NCBI RefSeq assembly: GCF_900961225.1
Contig: NZ_CAAHFN010000120.1
Span: 1-64,000, forward strand
Direction of reading: 5' to 3'
Origin: Modicisalibacter radicis
Lineage (GTDB): Bacteria > Pseudomonadota > Gammaproteobacteria > Pseudomonadales > Halomonadaceae
DNA: 64,000 nucleotides
Part shown: one piece after another, positions 34,431-42,438 of the stretch
How the letters are laid out: each line of letters begins with the position of its first letter
Numbering within the stretch: position 1 is the stretch's first letter
The notes under the pieces: model-generated
What the model was told of the DNA's origin: nothing
The model's input: the letters and a program-made list of their open reading frames with translations, nothing else
Database searches by the model: none
Translations under genes and position numbers: made by a program

Positions 34431-34594
34431 AACCGTGGACGCCGCGCGTCACCCACATGTCGTTCCCGAGCCTCGAGCGTCGGGATCACACGCCAGGCGG
34501 GCGTCGCTTCGATCGCGCAACGATCGCAGGCGAGATGCACTAGAGAGCGTGTCGGCTCGCCCGCCGGCAAGAACGTCAGTCAAGGAGTTACATC

Positions 34595-34951
34595 ATGAGT
34601 AGCAAGAACAAGGTGATCCAGGCACTCGAGGCCGAGCAGATGGAAAAGGCCGTTCCGGAATTTTCCCCCGGTGACACCGTGGTCGTGCAGGTCAAGGTCG
34701 TCGAAGGTACCCGCGAGCGTCTGCAGGCCTTCGAAGGCGTGGTGATCGGCAAGCGTAACCGCGGCCTGAACTCCGCCTTCACCGTACGCAAGGTGTCACA
34801 CGGTGTCGGCGTCGAGCGGACCTTCCAGACCTACAGCCCGCAGGTTGCCACCATCGAGGTCAAGCGTCGCGGCGACGTGCGCCAGGCCAAGCTCTACTAT
34901 CTCCGCGAGCGCAGCGGCAAGTCGGCGCGCATCAAGGAAAAGCTGACCTGA
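34595..34951 (+). CDS. rplS: 50S ribosomal protein L19 (118 aa)
   Basis: [43 protein letters not shown] and [10 protein letters not shown] are bL19 signatures. It lies at the 30S-50S interface. Start at ATG 34595 follows AAGGAG. The 164-bp gap after trmD is long for this operon and could hold a processing or control site, though I see no clear hairpin. Confidence 0.98.
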   Translation: MSSKNKVIQALEAEQMEKAVPEFSPGDTVVVQVKVVEGTRERLQAFEGVVIGKRNRGLNSAFTVRKVSHGVGVERTFQTYSPQVATIEVKRRGDVRQAKLYYLRERSGKSARIKEKLT

Positions 34952-34976
34952 TAAGCCCGCTTCGGCGAGCCACGCG

Positions 34977-35008
34977 ACCCCGTCGCCGCATCATGCGGGG
35001 CGGGGTTT
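34977..35008 (+). terminator. Intrinsic terminator of the rpsP-rplS operon
   Basis: ACCCCG (34977-34982) pairs with CGGGGT (35001-35006), with an inner CCGC/GCGG stem (34986-34989, 34995-34998), followed by TTTG. The T-run is short. Confidence 0.65.
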
Positions 35009-35059
35009 GTCGTATCTGGCCCCGGTGTATCCGGCTTCTGGCGATGACAAGGACGGCCC

Positions 35060-35962
35060 ATGGGCGAGCGTGGTGACGACAGCCGACCGATCGATGCCTT
35101 TCTCGACGCGTTGTGGCTCGACCAGGGTGCCAGCGAGCATACACTGAGCGCCTATCGACACGATCTGACGGCCTGGCAGGCACGCCTGGTCGAGCGCGAC
35201 GCCGGGCTGTTCGAGCCGGGCGCCGAAGCGTTGCCCGAGTGGCTGGATGAGCGCCGCCGGGCGGGTTACCAGCTGCGCAGCAATGCACGGCTGTTGTCGA
35301 GCCTCAGGCGCTTCTACCGCTGGGCGCTGGCCGAGGAGTTATGCGATGCTGACCCGCTGGTGGAAGTCCGCCTGCCCCGGGTGCACGCCAGGTTGCCCGA
35401 CAGCCTCGACGAGGCCGAGGTCGAGCGGCTGCTCGAGGCGCCCGACATCGACGCGCCGCTGGGGCTGCGCGACCGGGCGATGCTCGAGCTGTTGTATGCC
35501 TGCGGGCTGCGCGTCTCGGAACTGGTCGGGCTGCGTCAGGACAGCATCAATCTGCGCCAGGGCGTGGTACGGGTGCTGGGCAAGGGCGACAAGGAACGCC
35601 TGGTACCGATGGGCGAGGAGGCCCAGCGCTGGATCGAGCGCTATCTGCGCGGGGGGCGTGGCCAGCTGATGGACGACATTCGCCAGGCACCGCTGTTTCC
35701 CGGGCGCCGCGACGGCTTCATGACCCGCCAGACCTTCTGGTACCGGATCAAGCACTACGCGCGGTTGGCCGGGATCGACAAGCCGCTGTCGCCGCATACG
35801 TTGCGCCATGCTTTCGCCACGCACCTGTTGAATCATGGGGCCAACCTGCGTGTCGTACAGCTGCTGCTGGGGCATAGCGATCTGTCGACCACCCAGATCT
35901 ATACCCATGTGGCACAGGCGCGCCTGGAGGCGCTGCACGCCGAACATCATCCGCGAGGTTGA
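35060..35962 (+). CDS. xerD: Tyrosine recombinase XerD (300 aa)
   Basis: Core-binding domain (about 10-95, DALWLDQGASEHTLSAYRHDL) and catalytic domain with Arg in ACGLRVSEL, Lys in GKGDKERLVPM, HTLRHAFATHLL (His-x-x-Arg), GHSDLSTTQIYTH (His and the nucleophile Tyr). It works with XerC at dif to resolve chromosome dimers under FtsK control. ATG 35060 follows AAGGA. The next gene, dsbC, begins 4 nt after its stop, the same order as E. coli and Pseudomonas. Confidence 0.97.
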   Translation: MGERGDDSRPIDAFLDALWLDQGASEHTLSAYRHDLTAWQARLVERDAGLFEPGAEALPEWLDERRRAGYQLRSNARLLSSLRRFYRWALAEELCDADPLVEVRLPRVHARLPDSLDEAEVERLLEAPDIDAPLGLRDRAMLELLYACGLRVSELVGLRQDSINLRQGVVRVLGKGDKERLVPMGEEAQRWIERYLRGGRGQLMDDIRQAPLFPGRRDGFMTRQTFWYRIKHYARLAGIDKPLSPHTLRHAFATHLLNHGANLRVVQLLLGHSDLSTTQIYTHVAQARLEALHAEHHPRG

Positions 35963-35966
35963 ATCA

Positions 35967-36728
35967 ATGCATCGAACGTCACGCACCCTGCTCGCCGGCC
36001 TGCTGGCTGTCGCCACCCTGTCGAGCGCTGTACTCGCCCAGGCGGCGAGCCCCGAGGCCGACGCGCTCGCCGACAGGCTGGTCGTCAAGGGCGAGCCGAT
36101 GCCGGTCGAACGGGTCAGCGAGACGCCGCTGAAGGGCATCTACGAGGTACGTCTGAAAAGCGGCGAAACCTTCTACAGCAATGCCGCCGGTGATCATTTC
36201 ATCGTCGGCGAACTGATCGCCAACCGTCCGGAGGGGCTGGTCAACCTGACCCAGCAGGCCAGCAACGCCGAGCGCGCCGAGCGTCTGGCCAGCGTGCCCG
36301 AGGACGAGCGGATCATCTACCGTGGCAGCGAGGCGCCCCGGGCCGTCATCCAGGTCTTCACCGACGTCACCTGTCCCTATTGCCGCAAGTTCCACGAGGA
36401 GGTGCCGCGGCTCAACGAAATGGGCATCGAGGTCCAGTATCTGGCCTTTCCGCGCAGCGGCCTGCAGTCCGACGGCGCGCGGCAGCTTGCCCAGGTGTGG
36501 TGCGCCGCCAACCCCGCCGAGGCGCTGAGCGCGGCCAAGCGCGGCGATACGCCGAGCAACGCCCCGGACTGCGACAATCCGGTCCCTGAGCAGTATCATC
36601 TAGGGCTCGATCTGGGCGTGCAGGGCACACCCGCCATCGTGCTGCCCGACGGGCGCATGGTGCCGGGCTATGTCCCCGCCGAGCGGCTGGCCAACATGCT
36701 TGGCCTCGAAACAGGCAAGTCCGGCTGA
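35967..36728 (+). CDS. dsbC: Periplasmic disulfide isomerase DsbC (253 aa)
   Basis: A signal peptide (1-27, ending AQA) is followed by an N-terminal dimerisation domain, a linker and a thioredoxin domain with CPYC (Cys136, Cys139; FTDVTCPYCRKFH). The cis-Pro loop is GVQGTPAIVLPDG. A further Cys pair (WCAAN and PDCDN) likely forms the structural disulfide of DsbC. It reshuffles wrong disulfides in the periplasm and is kept reduced by DsbD. Coupled to xerD. Confidence 0.95.
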   Translation: MHRTSRTLLAGLLAVATLSSAVLAQAASPEADALADRLVVKGEPMPVERVSETPLKGIYEVRLKSGETFYSNAAGDHFIVGELIANRPEGLVNLTQQASNAERAERLASVPEDERIIYRGSEAPRAVIQVFTDVTCPYCRKFHEEVPRLNEMGIEVQYLAFPRSGLQSDGARQLAQVWCAANPAEALSAAKRGDTPSNAPDCDNPVPEQYHLGLDLGVQGTPAIVLPDGRMVPGYVPAERLANMLGLETGKSG

Positions 36729-36750
36729 GAGCGGACGGGTTGGACACAGG

Positions 36751-36781
36751 GATCGGCCTTGAAGGCCGGATCGGGTTTTTA
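36751..36781 (+). terminator. Probable terminator between dsbC and hom
   Basis: GATCGGCC (36752-36759) pairs with GGCCG(G)ATC around TTGAA with one bulged G, followed by GGG and TTTTT. hom therefore probably has its own promoter within 36778-36813, though no convincing -10 is visible. Confidence 0.5.
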
Positions 36782-36813
36782 CAGACGAGCACATACAGAC
36801 AAGATAGGGGAGC

Positions 36814-38136
36814 ATGACGTTGAAACCGGTGAGAGTGGGTATCTGTGGACTGGGGACCGTCGGTAGCGGCACGTTCAATGTACTGATGCGCAACGCCGAC
36901 GAGATCGCGCGTCGCGCGGGGCGGCCGATCGTCATCGAACAGCTCGGCGCGCGGCGCGACAATCCCGATTGCGATACCACCGGCGTCAAGGTCACGGGCG
37001 ACATCTTCGAGGTGGCCCGCAACCCCGATGTCGACGTGCTGGTCGAGCTGATCGGCGGTTACGATGTCGCACGCGAGCTGGTGCTGACGGCGATCGGCAA
37101 CGGCAAGCACGTGGTCACCGCCAACAAGGCGCTGATCGCCGTGCATGGCAACGAGATCTTCCAGGCCGCCCACGACAAGGGCGTGATCGTCGCCTTCGAG
37201 GCGGCGGTGGCCGGCGGCATTCCGGTGATCAAGTCGATCCGCGAAGGGCTGGGCGCCAACTGCATCGAGTGGCTGGCGGGGATCATCAACGGCACCGGCA
37301 ACTACATCCTCACCCACATGCGCGACGAGGGCCGGGCCTTCGAGGACGTGCTTGCCGAGGCCCAGGCGCTGGGCTACGCCGAGGCCGACCCGACCTTCGA
37401 CGTCGAGGGCATCGATGCCGCCCACAAGCTGACCATCCTCGCCTCGATCGCCTACGGCGTGCCGTTGCAGTTCGAGAAGGCCTACACCGAGGGCATCTCG
37501 CGGATCACGGCCGAGGATGTCGAGCAGGCCGACAACCTGGGCTACATCATCAAGCACCTGGGCATTTCCAAGCGCACCGATGCCGGGCTCGAGTTGCGCG
37601 TGCACCCCACCCTGATCCCCAAGGAGCGGCTGCTGGCCAGCGTGCATGGCGTCAAGAACGCCATCGCGGTGATGGGCGATGCCGTCGGCCCGACGCTCTA
37701 CTACGGCGCCGGCGCGGGGGCCGAACCGACCGCCTCGGCGGTGGTCGCCGACCTGCTCGACGTGGCCCGCGACATCGCCACCGAGCACCATTACCGGGTG
37801 CCCTACCTGGCCTTCAGCGGCATCACCGAGGGCGACGACAGCCTGCCGATCCTGCCCATGGAGGACATCGTCACCGCCTACTACCTGCGGCTGCTGGCGG
37901 TGGATCGTCCCGGGGTACTGGCGCGGGTGGCGACGATCCTCTCCGAGCAGGGCATCTCGATCGAGGCGATCATCCAGAAGGAAGCCACTGAGGGCGAGCT
38001 GGTGCCGATCATCCTGCTGACCCATCGTACCCGTGAGAAGCAGATGAACGAGGTGATCCGCCAGCTCGAGTCGCTGTCGGACATCGCCGGCCCGGTCACC
38101 CGGATCCGCGTGGAAAGCCTCAACGAAGACGAGTAA
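36814..38136 (+). CDS. hom: Homoserine dehydrogenase (440 aa)
   Basis: N-terminal Rossmann domain with VGICGLGTVGSG, a catalytic domain with TANKALIA, EAAVAGGIPVIKSIREGL and GIINGTGNYILT, and a C-terminal ACT domain (about 355-430, YYLRLLAVDRPGVLARVATIL) for threonine feedback. It reduces aspartate semialdehyde to homoserine. It is monofunctional (no aspartokinase domain), as in Pseudomonas. ATG 36814 follows GGGGAG. thrC follows after a repeat array. Confidence 0.97.
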   Translation: MTLKPVRVGICGLGTVGSGTFNVLMRNADEIARRAGRPIVIEQLGARRDNPDCDTTGVKVTGDIFEVARNPDVDVLVELIGGYDVARELVLTAIGNGKHVVTANKALIAVHGNEIFQAAHDKGVIVAFEAAVAGGIPVIKSIREGLGANCIEWLAGIINGTGNYILTHMRDEGRAFEDVLAEAQALGYAEADPTFDVEGIDAAHKLTILASIAYGVPLQFEKAYTEGISRITAEDVEQADNLGYIIKHLGISKRTDAGLELRVHPTLIPKERLLASVHGVKNAIAVMGDAVGPTLYYGAGAGAEPTASAVVADLLDVARDIATEHHYRVPYLAFSGITEGDDSLPILPMEDIVTAYYLRLLAVDRPGVLARVATILSEQGISIEAIIQKEATEGELVPIILLTHRTREKQMNEVIRQLESLSDIAGPVTRIRVESLNEDE

Positions 38137-38140
38137 CTTC

Positions 38141-38217
38141 AGCTACGAGCTACGAGCTACGAGCTACGAGCTACGAGCTACGAGCTACGAGCCACGAGCC
38201 ACGAGCCACGAGCCACG
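38141..38217 (+). repeat. Heptamer tandem repeat array A (7 x AGCTACG + 4 x AGCCACG)
   Basis: Starting 5 nt after the hom stop, seven exact AGCTACG units are followed by four exact AGCCACG units, then a partial AGCTGCC. The array lies between hom and thrC. A single T-to-C change shared by the last four copies shows that they spread by duplication. Confidence 0.95.
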
Positions 38218-38272
38218 AGCTGCCAGTGTTCGAAGCTTGAGGCTCGCAGCCCGTCACTCACGGAGTGAATAC

Positions 38273-39667
38273 ATGCGCTATATCAGCACGCGTGGGCAGG
38301 CGCCCGCGCTGAACTTCGAAGACGTGGTACTCACCGGCATGGCCAGCGACGGCGGGCTCTACGTGCCCGAGCACGTACCGACGCTGTCCCGCGAGGAGCT
38401 GGCGGCGATGGCCGGGCTGTCCTACGCGGAGATCGCCTTCCGGGTGATGAAGCCGTTCGTCGGCGGCGAGATCGACGACGCGACCTTCCGCGACATCGTC
38501 CACGAGGCCTACGCGACGTTCAGCCACGAGGCGGTGGTGCCGCTCAACCAGCTCGACAGCAACCACTTCCTGCTCGAGCTGTTCCATGGTCCGACCCTGG
38601 CGTTCAAGGATGTCGCCCTGCAACTGCTGGGCCGAATCCTCGATCACTTCCTCGTCAAGCGCGGCGAGCGTGCGGTGATCATGGGGGCCACCTCCGGCGA
38701 TACCGGTTCGGCGGCGATCGAGGGCTGCCGGCATTGCGACAATCTCGACATCTTCATTCTTCACCCGCACAACCGCGTCTCGGAAGTGCAGCGTCGGCAG
38801 ATGACCTCGGTGCTCGCCGACAATGTCTTCAACATCGCCATCGAGGGCAACTTCGACGACGCCCAGGCGATGGTCAAGGCCAGCTTCGCCGACCAGCGCT
38901 TCCTCGCCGGTACGCGGCTGGTAGCGGTGAACTCGATCAACTGGGCGCGCATCATGGCCCAGATCGTCTACTACGTTGCTGCCGGCGTGGCGCTCGGCGC
39001 GCCGCACCGCGAAATCAGCTTCTGCGTGCCCTCGGCCAACTTCGGCAACGTCTTCGCTGGTTACATGGCCTACAAGATGGGCCTGCCGGTCAGGCAGTTC
39101 GTGATCGCCACCAACGCCAACGACATCCTGCACCGCACGCTGGCCGACAACGACTTCGCCAAGCGCGAACTCGAGGCGACCCTGGCGCCGTCGATGGACA
39201 TCGTGGTGTCGTCGAACTTCGAGCGGTTGCTGTTCGACGCCTACGATCGCGACGGCGATGCCGTGCGCGCGCTGCTCGATCGCTTCCAGCACGAACCCAC
39301 CGCGCTGGCCGAGGCGCCGCTGGCCCGGTTGCGCGAGAAATTCGCCAGTCACAGCGTCGATGACGCGACGATTCTCGAGGTGATCCGCGAGGCGCACCAT
39401 CGCACCAAGGAACTGCTCGACCCGCATACCGCCACCGGCTACCGCGCCGCCGAGGTCTGCCGGACGGACGCCGCCACGCCGATGATCACCCTGGCCACCG
39501 CCCATCCGGCCAAGTTCGCCGATGCGGTGGTCAAGGCCGGTTTTTCCGGCGTGCCCCTGCCGTCGCACATGGACGACCTGCTCGAACGCGAGGAGCGCTA
39601 CACGGTGCTGCCGGCCGAGCTGGCCGCGGTCCAGGCGTTCGTCGCCGACAATCGCCGCACGCCGTAA
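38273..39667 (+). CDS. thrC: Threonine synthase (464 aa)
   Basis: A PLP enzyme of the long gammaproteobacterial type: MRYISTRG start, LELFHGPTLAFKDVALQ with the PLP lysine Lys112, MGATSGDTGSAA (phosphate loop) and PSANFGNVFAGYMAYKMG. It converts O-phosphohomoserine to threonine. ATG 38273 follows GGAG. Next to hom as in Pseudomonas, but thrB is not in this block. Confidence 0.97.
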   Translation: MRYISTRGQAPALNFEDVVLTGMASDGGLYVPEHVPTLSREELAAMAGLSYAEIAFRVMKPFVGGEIDDATFRDIVHEAYATFSHEAVVPLNQLDSNHFLLELFHGPTLAFKDVALQLLGRILDHFLVKRGERAVIMGATSGDTGSAAIEGCRHCDNLDIFILHPHNRVSEVQRRQMTSVLADNVFNIAIEGNFDDAQAMVKASFADQRFLAGTRLVAVNSINWARIMAQIVYYVAAGVALGAPHREISFCVPSANFGNVFAGYMAYKMGLPVRQFVIATNANDILHRTLADNDFAKRELEATLAPSMDIVVSSNFERLLFDAYDRDGDAVRALLDRFQHEPTALAEAPLARLREKFASHSVDDATILEVIREAHHRTKELLDPHTATGYRAAEVCRTDAATPMITLATAHPAKFADAVVKAGFSGVPLPSHMDDLLEREERYTVLPAELAAVQAFVADNRRTP

Positions 39668-39755
39668 CGCCATTCCGCTGCTCTGAGCCCCGGGCCGCCC
39701 CGTGCGGTCCGGGCCAGCGTAGCTTGTAGTCGTGGCCGAGTTGCAAGGAGCCATC

Positions 39756-41576
39756 GTGCCCGCTGTCATCACCGAATCCCCCAAAAGCGACCTGCTGACC
39801 CGGCGCATCCTGGCGCGTCCGCGCGACGAGGCGCTCTACCAGCGCGGGCTCGAGGCGGGGCTCTCCGAGCTGCAGGCGCGCATCCTCGCCGGGCGGCTCG
39901 CCGGCTACCGGGGCGAGCTGGGGCCGCTGGTGACGCCCAGCCTGCGCCATCTCGAACACCCCGAACGGCTGGCCGACGCCCGGCGCGGCGCCGAGCGCAT
40001 CGCCCGGGCGGTCGCCGAGGGCGAGCATATCGGCATCCTCACCGATTACGACGTCGACGGCATCACCTCGCACGTGGTGATCCTGCGAACCCTGAACGAG
40101 CTTTTCGGGGTGCCGGCCTGCAAGCTGCACAGCCTGATCGGCCACCGCATCAACGACGGCTACGGCATCAGCCTGCCGCTGGTCGAGCGCGCACTGGCGC
40201 TGTCGCCGCGACCCAGCGTGATCATCACCGCCGACTGCGGCAGCTCGGACGAGCCGCGCATCGCCCGGCTTCGCGAGGCCGGCATCGAGGTGATCGTCAG
40301 CGACCACCACGCCCTGCCGGTGGAGGGGCCGCCGGCCTCGGCCTATGCCACCATCAACCCGACCCGCGAGGACTGCGACTTCCCCGACCCGACCATCGCC
40401 GGCTGCATGGTCGCCTGGCTATTGATGTCGCTGACCCGCGCGGTGCTGATCGAGATCGGCCATGCCTCGCCGTCGACGCCCAAGCTGTCGCCGTGGCTCT
40501 CCTACGTGGCGCTGGGCACCGTCGCTGATTGCGTCTCGCTGGGCGGCAGCGCCATCAATCGCGCCGTGGTGACCCAGGGGCTGGCGCTGATCAATCGCAT
40601 GGAGTCGCCCTGCTGGCGGGTGATGGCCGAGCGCCTGGGCGCCGACAGCACGCCGTTCGACGCCGAGACGCTGGCCTTCCAGATGGGCCCGCGGATCAAC
40701 GCCCGCTCGCGGCTCGACGACCCCTATGCGGCGCTGCACTTCATGCTCGCCGCCGATGACGCCAGCGCCCGCGAGCATCTCGAGGTACTCGATCAGGACA
40801 ATCAATCGCGCAAGGCGATCGAGGCCGACATGACCGAGCTCGCCCGCGAGCGGGCGATGGCCCAGATCGCCGAGGGCGCGCGGGTGTTGATCGTGCATCT
40901 CGAGGATGGCCACGCCGGGGTGCAGGGCATCGTCGCCTCGCGACTGGTCCAGGCCTTCGGGCGTCCGGCACTGGTGCTGACTCCGGCGGTCGCCCCGGGC
41001 ATGCTCACCGGCTCGGGGCGCTCGATCGACGGCCTGCATCTGCGCGACGCGCTGCAGCGTGCCTTCGAACTGGCGCCGGACGCCCTGCCGCGCTTCGGCG
41101 GCCACCGCGGCGCGGCGGGCGTCGGCGTGCCCCGCGAACGGCTCCCGGCATTCTCGACCGCGCTGCGTCAGGCGGTCTTTGAACAGCTCGGCGAGTGCGA
41201 GCTGTACCCCTGCGTGTATACCGACGGCGAGTTGCTGGCGGCGCAGCTGTGTCTGACCACCCTCGATGAACTCGAGCGGCTGGCACCATTCGGCCGCGAA
41301 TTCGATGCGCCGCTGTTCGACGGCGAGTTCCTGGTCGACAGCCTGCGCGTGGTCGGCGCCGACGGCAGCCATCTGATGCTCACCCTGACCCAGGGCACGG
41401 CCAGTGTCCGGGCGATCTGGTTTCGTGCGCTGACCCCCGGCGAGCTGCCGGCCTTCGATCTCGGCGCGCGGCTGCGCTGCGCCTACAAGCTGTCGCGCAA
41501 CCGCTGGAAGGGGCGGGAGTCGTTGCAACTGATGATTGAGCATGCCGAGCCGATTGAAGTCGGAAGAGGCAAGTAG
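39756..41576 (+). CDS. RecJ-like single-stranded-DNA exonuclease (DHH/DHHA1), 606 aa
   Basis: DHH superfamily motifs are all present: TDYDVDGITS (residues 96-105), GHRINDGYGIS (129-139), DHH (183-185) and the DHHA1 signature FGGHRGAAG. The gene occupies the recJ position after thrC. The first motif reads DYDVDG where E. coli RecJ has DFDADG, and the C-terminal OB-like domain is present. RecJ degrades ssDNA 5' to 3' in recombination and mismatch repair. Start GTG 39756 lies 5 nt after AAGGAG. A divergent RecJ or a RecJ paralogue are both possible. Confidence 0.82.
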   Translation: MPAVITESPKSDLLTRRILARPRDEALYQRGLEAGLSELQARILAGRLAGYRGELGPLVTPSLRHLEHPERLADARRGAERIARAVAEGEHIGILTDYDVDGITSHVVILRTLNELFGVPACKLHSLIGHRINDGYGISLPLVERALALSPRPSVIITADCGSSDEPRIARLREAGIEVIVSDHHALPVEGPPASAYATINPTREDCDFPDPTIAGCMVAWLLMSLTRAVLIEIGHASPSTPKLSPWLSYVALGTVADCVSLGGSAINRAVVTQGLALINRMESPCWRVMAERLGADSTPFDAETLAFQMGPRINARSRLDDPYAALHFMLAADDASAREHLEVLDQDNQSRKAIEADMTELARERAMAQIAEGARVLIVHLEDGHAGVQGIVASRLVQAFGRPALVLTPAVAPGMLTGSGRSIDGLHLRDALQRAFELAPDALPRFGGHRGAAGVGVPRERLPAFSTALRQAVFEQLGECELYPCVYTDGELLAAQLCLTTLDELERLAPFGREFDAPLFDGEFLVDSLRVVGADGSHLMLTLTQGTASVRAIWFRALTPGELPAFDLGARLRCAYKLSRNRWKGRESLQLMIEHAEPIEVGRGK

Positions 41577-41580
41577 GAAG

Positions 41581-41682
41581 AAGCTCGAAGCTCGAAGCTC
41601 GAAGCTCGAAGCTCGAAGCTCGAAGCTCGAAGCTCGAAGCTCGAAGCTCGAAGCTCGAAGCTCGAAGCTCGAAGCTCGAAGC
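41581..41682 (+). repeat. Heptamer tandem repeat array B (14.5 x AAGCTCG)
   Basis: Fourteen exact AAGCTCG units plus AAGC, beginning 5 nt after the recJ-like stop. All copies are identical, suggesting recent expansion. The phase-shifted unit AGCTCGA differs from array A in the last three bases. Confidence 0.97.
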
Positions 41683-41742
41683 CGATAATGATTCTCCTTC
41701 CTGGGATTCTTCCAGGCGCAAAGCGCCGATCTTCCCGCTTGA

Positions 41743-42162
41743 TTAGTAACTCGGCCACACGCCGGGGGTGGCCAGTTCCAGCAGATGGCCGTCGGGGTCG
41801 CGGAAGTAGAGGCTCTCGCCGCCGCGGGGCCAGTGGGTGCGGCCTTCGATGGCGATATCGTGTTCGGCGAGCCGCGCTTCCCAGGCGCCGAGCTGGTCGG
41901 CGTCGATGGCCAGCGCCATATGGAGGCGGCCATTACCGTCGTGCGGCGGGATGGTGCCCATCCCTTCCGGCAGGACGACGGTCTGTCCGGTCTCGCCGTG
42001 CAGGAACAGCAGCAGTACCGTCCGGTTGCCGACATCGTAGGCGGTGAAGCGATGGTCGGCGGTGAACGGCGCAAGCCCCATCACCGTTTCGAAGAAGTCG
42101 CGGGCACGCGGCATGTCGGCGACGTAGAGCGCCGTCTCGAGAACGCCGTTGAGTGTTGGCAT
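41743..42162 (-). CDS. VOC-superfamily (glyoxalase/bleomycin-resistance) protein (139 aa)
   Basis: One glyoxalase fold made of two beta-alpha-beta-beta-beta modules: LETALYVADMPRARDFFETVMGL, then LHMALAID and SLYFRDPDGHLLELATPG. His in LHMALAI and Glu in LLELA are likely metal ligands. The specific reaction is unknown; the family includes fosfomycin thiol transferases, dioxygenases and epimerases. ATG 42162 follows GAGGGA. Its leader contains a SlyA-like palindrome, a promoter and a terminator (see separate entries). Confidence 0.8.
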   Translation of the reverse strand: MPTLNGVLETALYVADMPRARDFFETVMGLAPFTADHRFTAYDVGNRTVLLLFLHGETGQTVVLPEGMGTIPPHDGNGRLHMALAIDADQLGAWEARLAEHDIAIEGRTHWPRGGESLYFRDPDGHLLELATPGVWPSY

Positions 42163-42249
42163 AATCGTCCCTCGCTGAATGTCCCTGCAGCATAGCAATG
42201 ACGGTCCGCAGTGAGTCGAGGGGCGAAGAGAGGATAGAGGGGGGAGGGC

Positions 42250-42281
42250 AAAAAGCGGCAACACCGGGACGGATGTTGCCG
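42250..42281 (-). terminator. Intrinsic terminator (- strand) between copper operon and VOC gene
   Basis: On the - strand CGGCAACA (42281-42274) pairs with TGTTGCCG (42263-42256) over a 10-nt loop, then CTTTTTG. It lies about 25 nt downstream of the promoter at 42306-42334 and 88 nt before the VOC start. It may end the copper operon or attenuate the VOC transcript. Confidence 0.7.
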
Positions 42282-42300
42282 AAGGAACTTCGCAATATTG

Positions 42301-42334
42301 TTAGCATGCTAAATTAATGCCCGATGATTGTCAA
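42301..42334 (-). promoter_or_regulatory. Promoter overlapped by a SlyA-like palindrome
   Basis: On the - strand a perfect TTGACA (42329-42334) is followed after 17 bp by TAGCAT (42306-42311). The perfect 12-bp palindrome TTAGCATGCTAA (42301-42312) covers this -10. It differs by one base from the SlyA site TTAGCAAGCTAA, so a MarR/SlyA-family repressor is a likely ligand. Confidence 0.6.
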
Positions 42335-42360
42335 CTCGCGCCTCATGAAAGGTGCGAGTC

Positions 42361-42438
42361 TCAGTCCCGGGGCCACCAGAACCACCAGACGATCGCCGCG
42401 ATCAGTACGACGCCGGCGAGATTGACGATCAGGCTCAT
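42361..42438 (-). CDS. 25-residue membrane peptide encoded after copA
   Basis: [25 protein letters not shown]: one hydrophobic helix with a Trp-rich end. ATG 42438 has AAGGAG 7 nt upstream, within the copA 3' end, and its start overlaps the copA stop region (42435), so it is probably coupled to copA. Such short single-helix peptides are often found beside P-type ATPases (KdpF, CcoS-like), but I cannot name a family. It probably sits in the inner membrane next to CopA; a stabilising role is inference. Confidence 0.7.
   Translation of the reverse strand: MSLIVNLAGVVLIAAIVWWFWWPRD

Noticed and set aside
41380-41758. Peptides with ASSFELR heptad repeats on the - strand
   Set aside because: They are translations of the AAGCTCG tandem array in different frames, and extend into unrelated sequence; no ribosome site or conserved domain.
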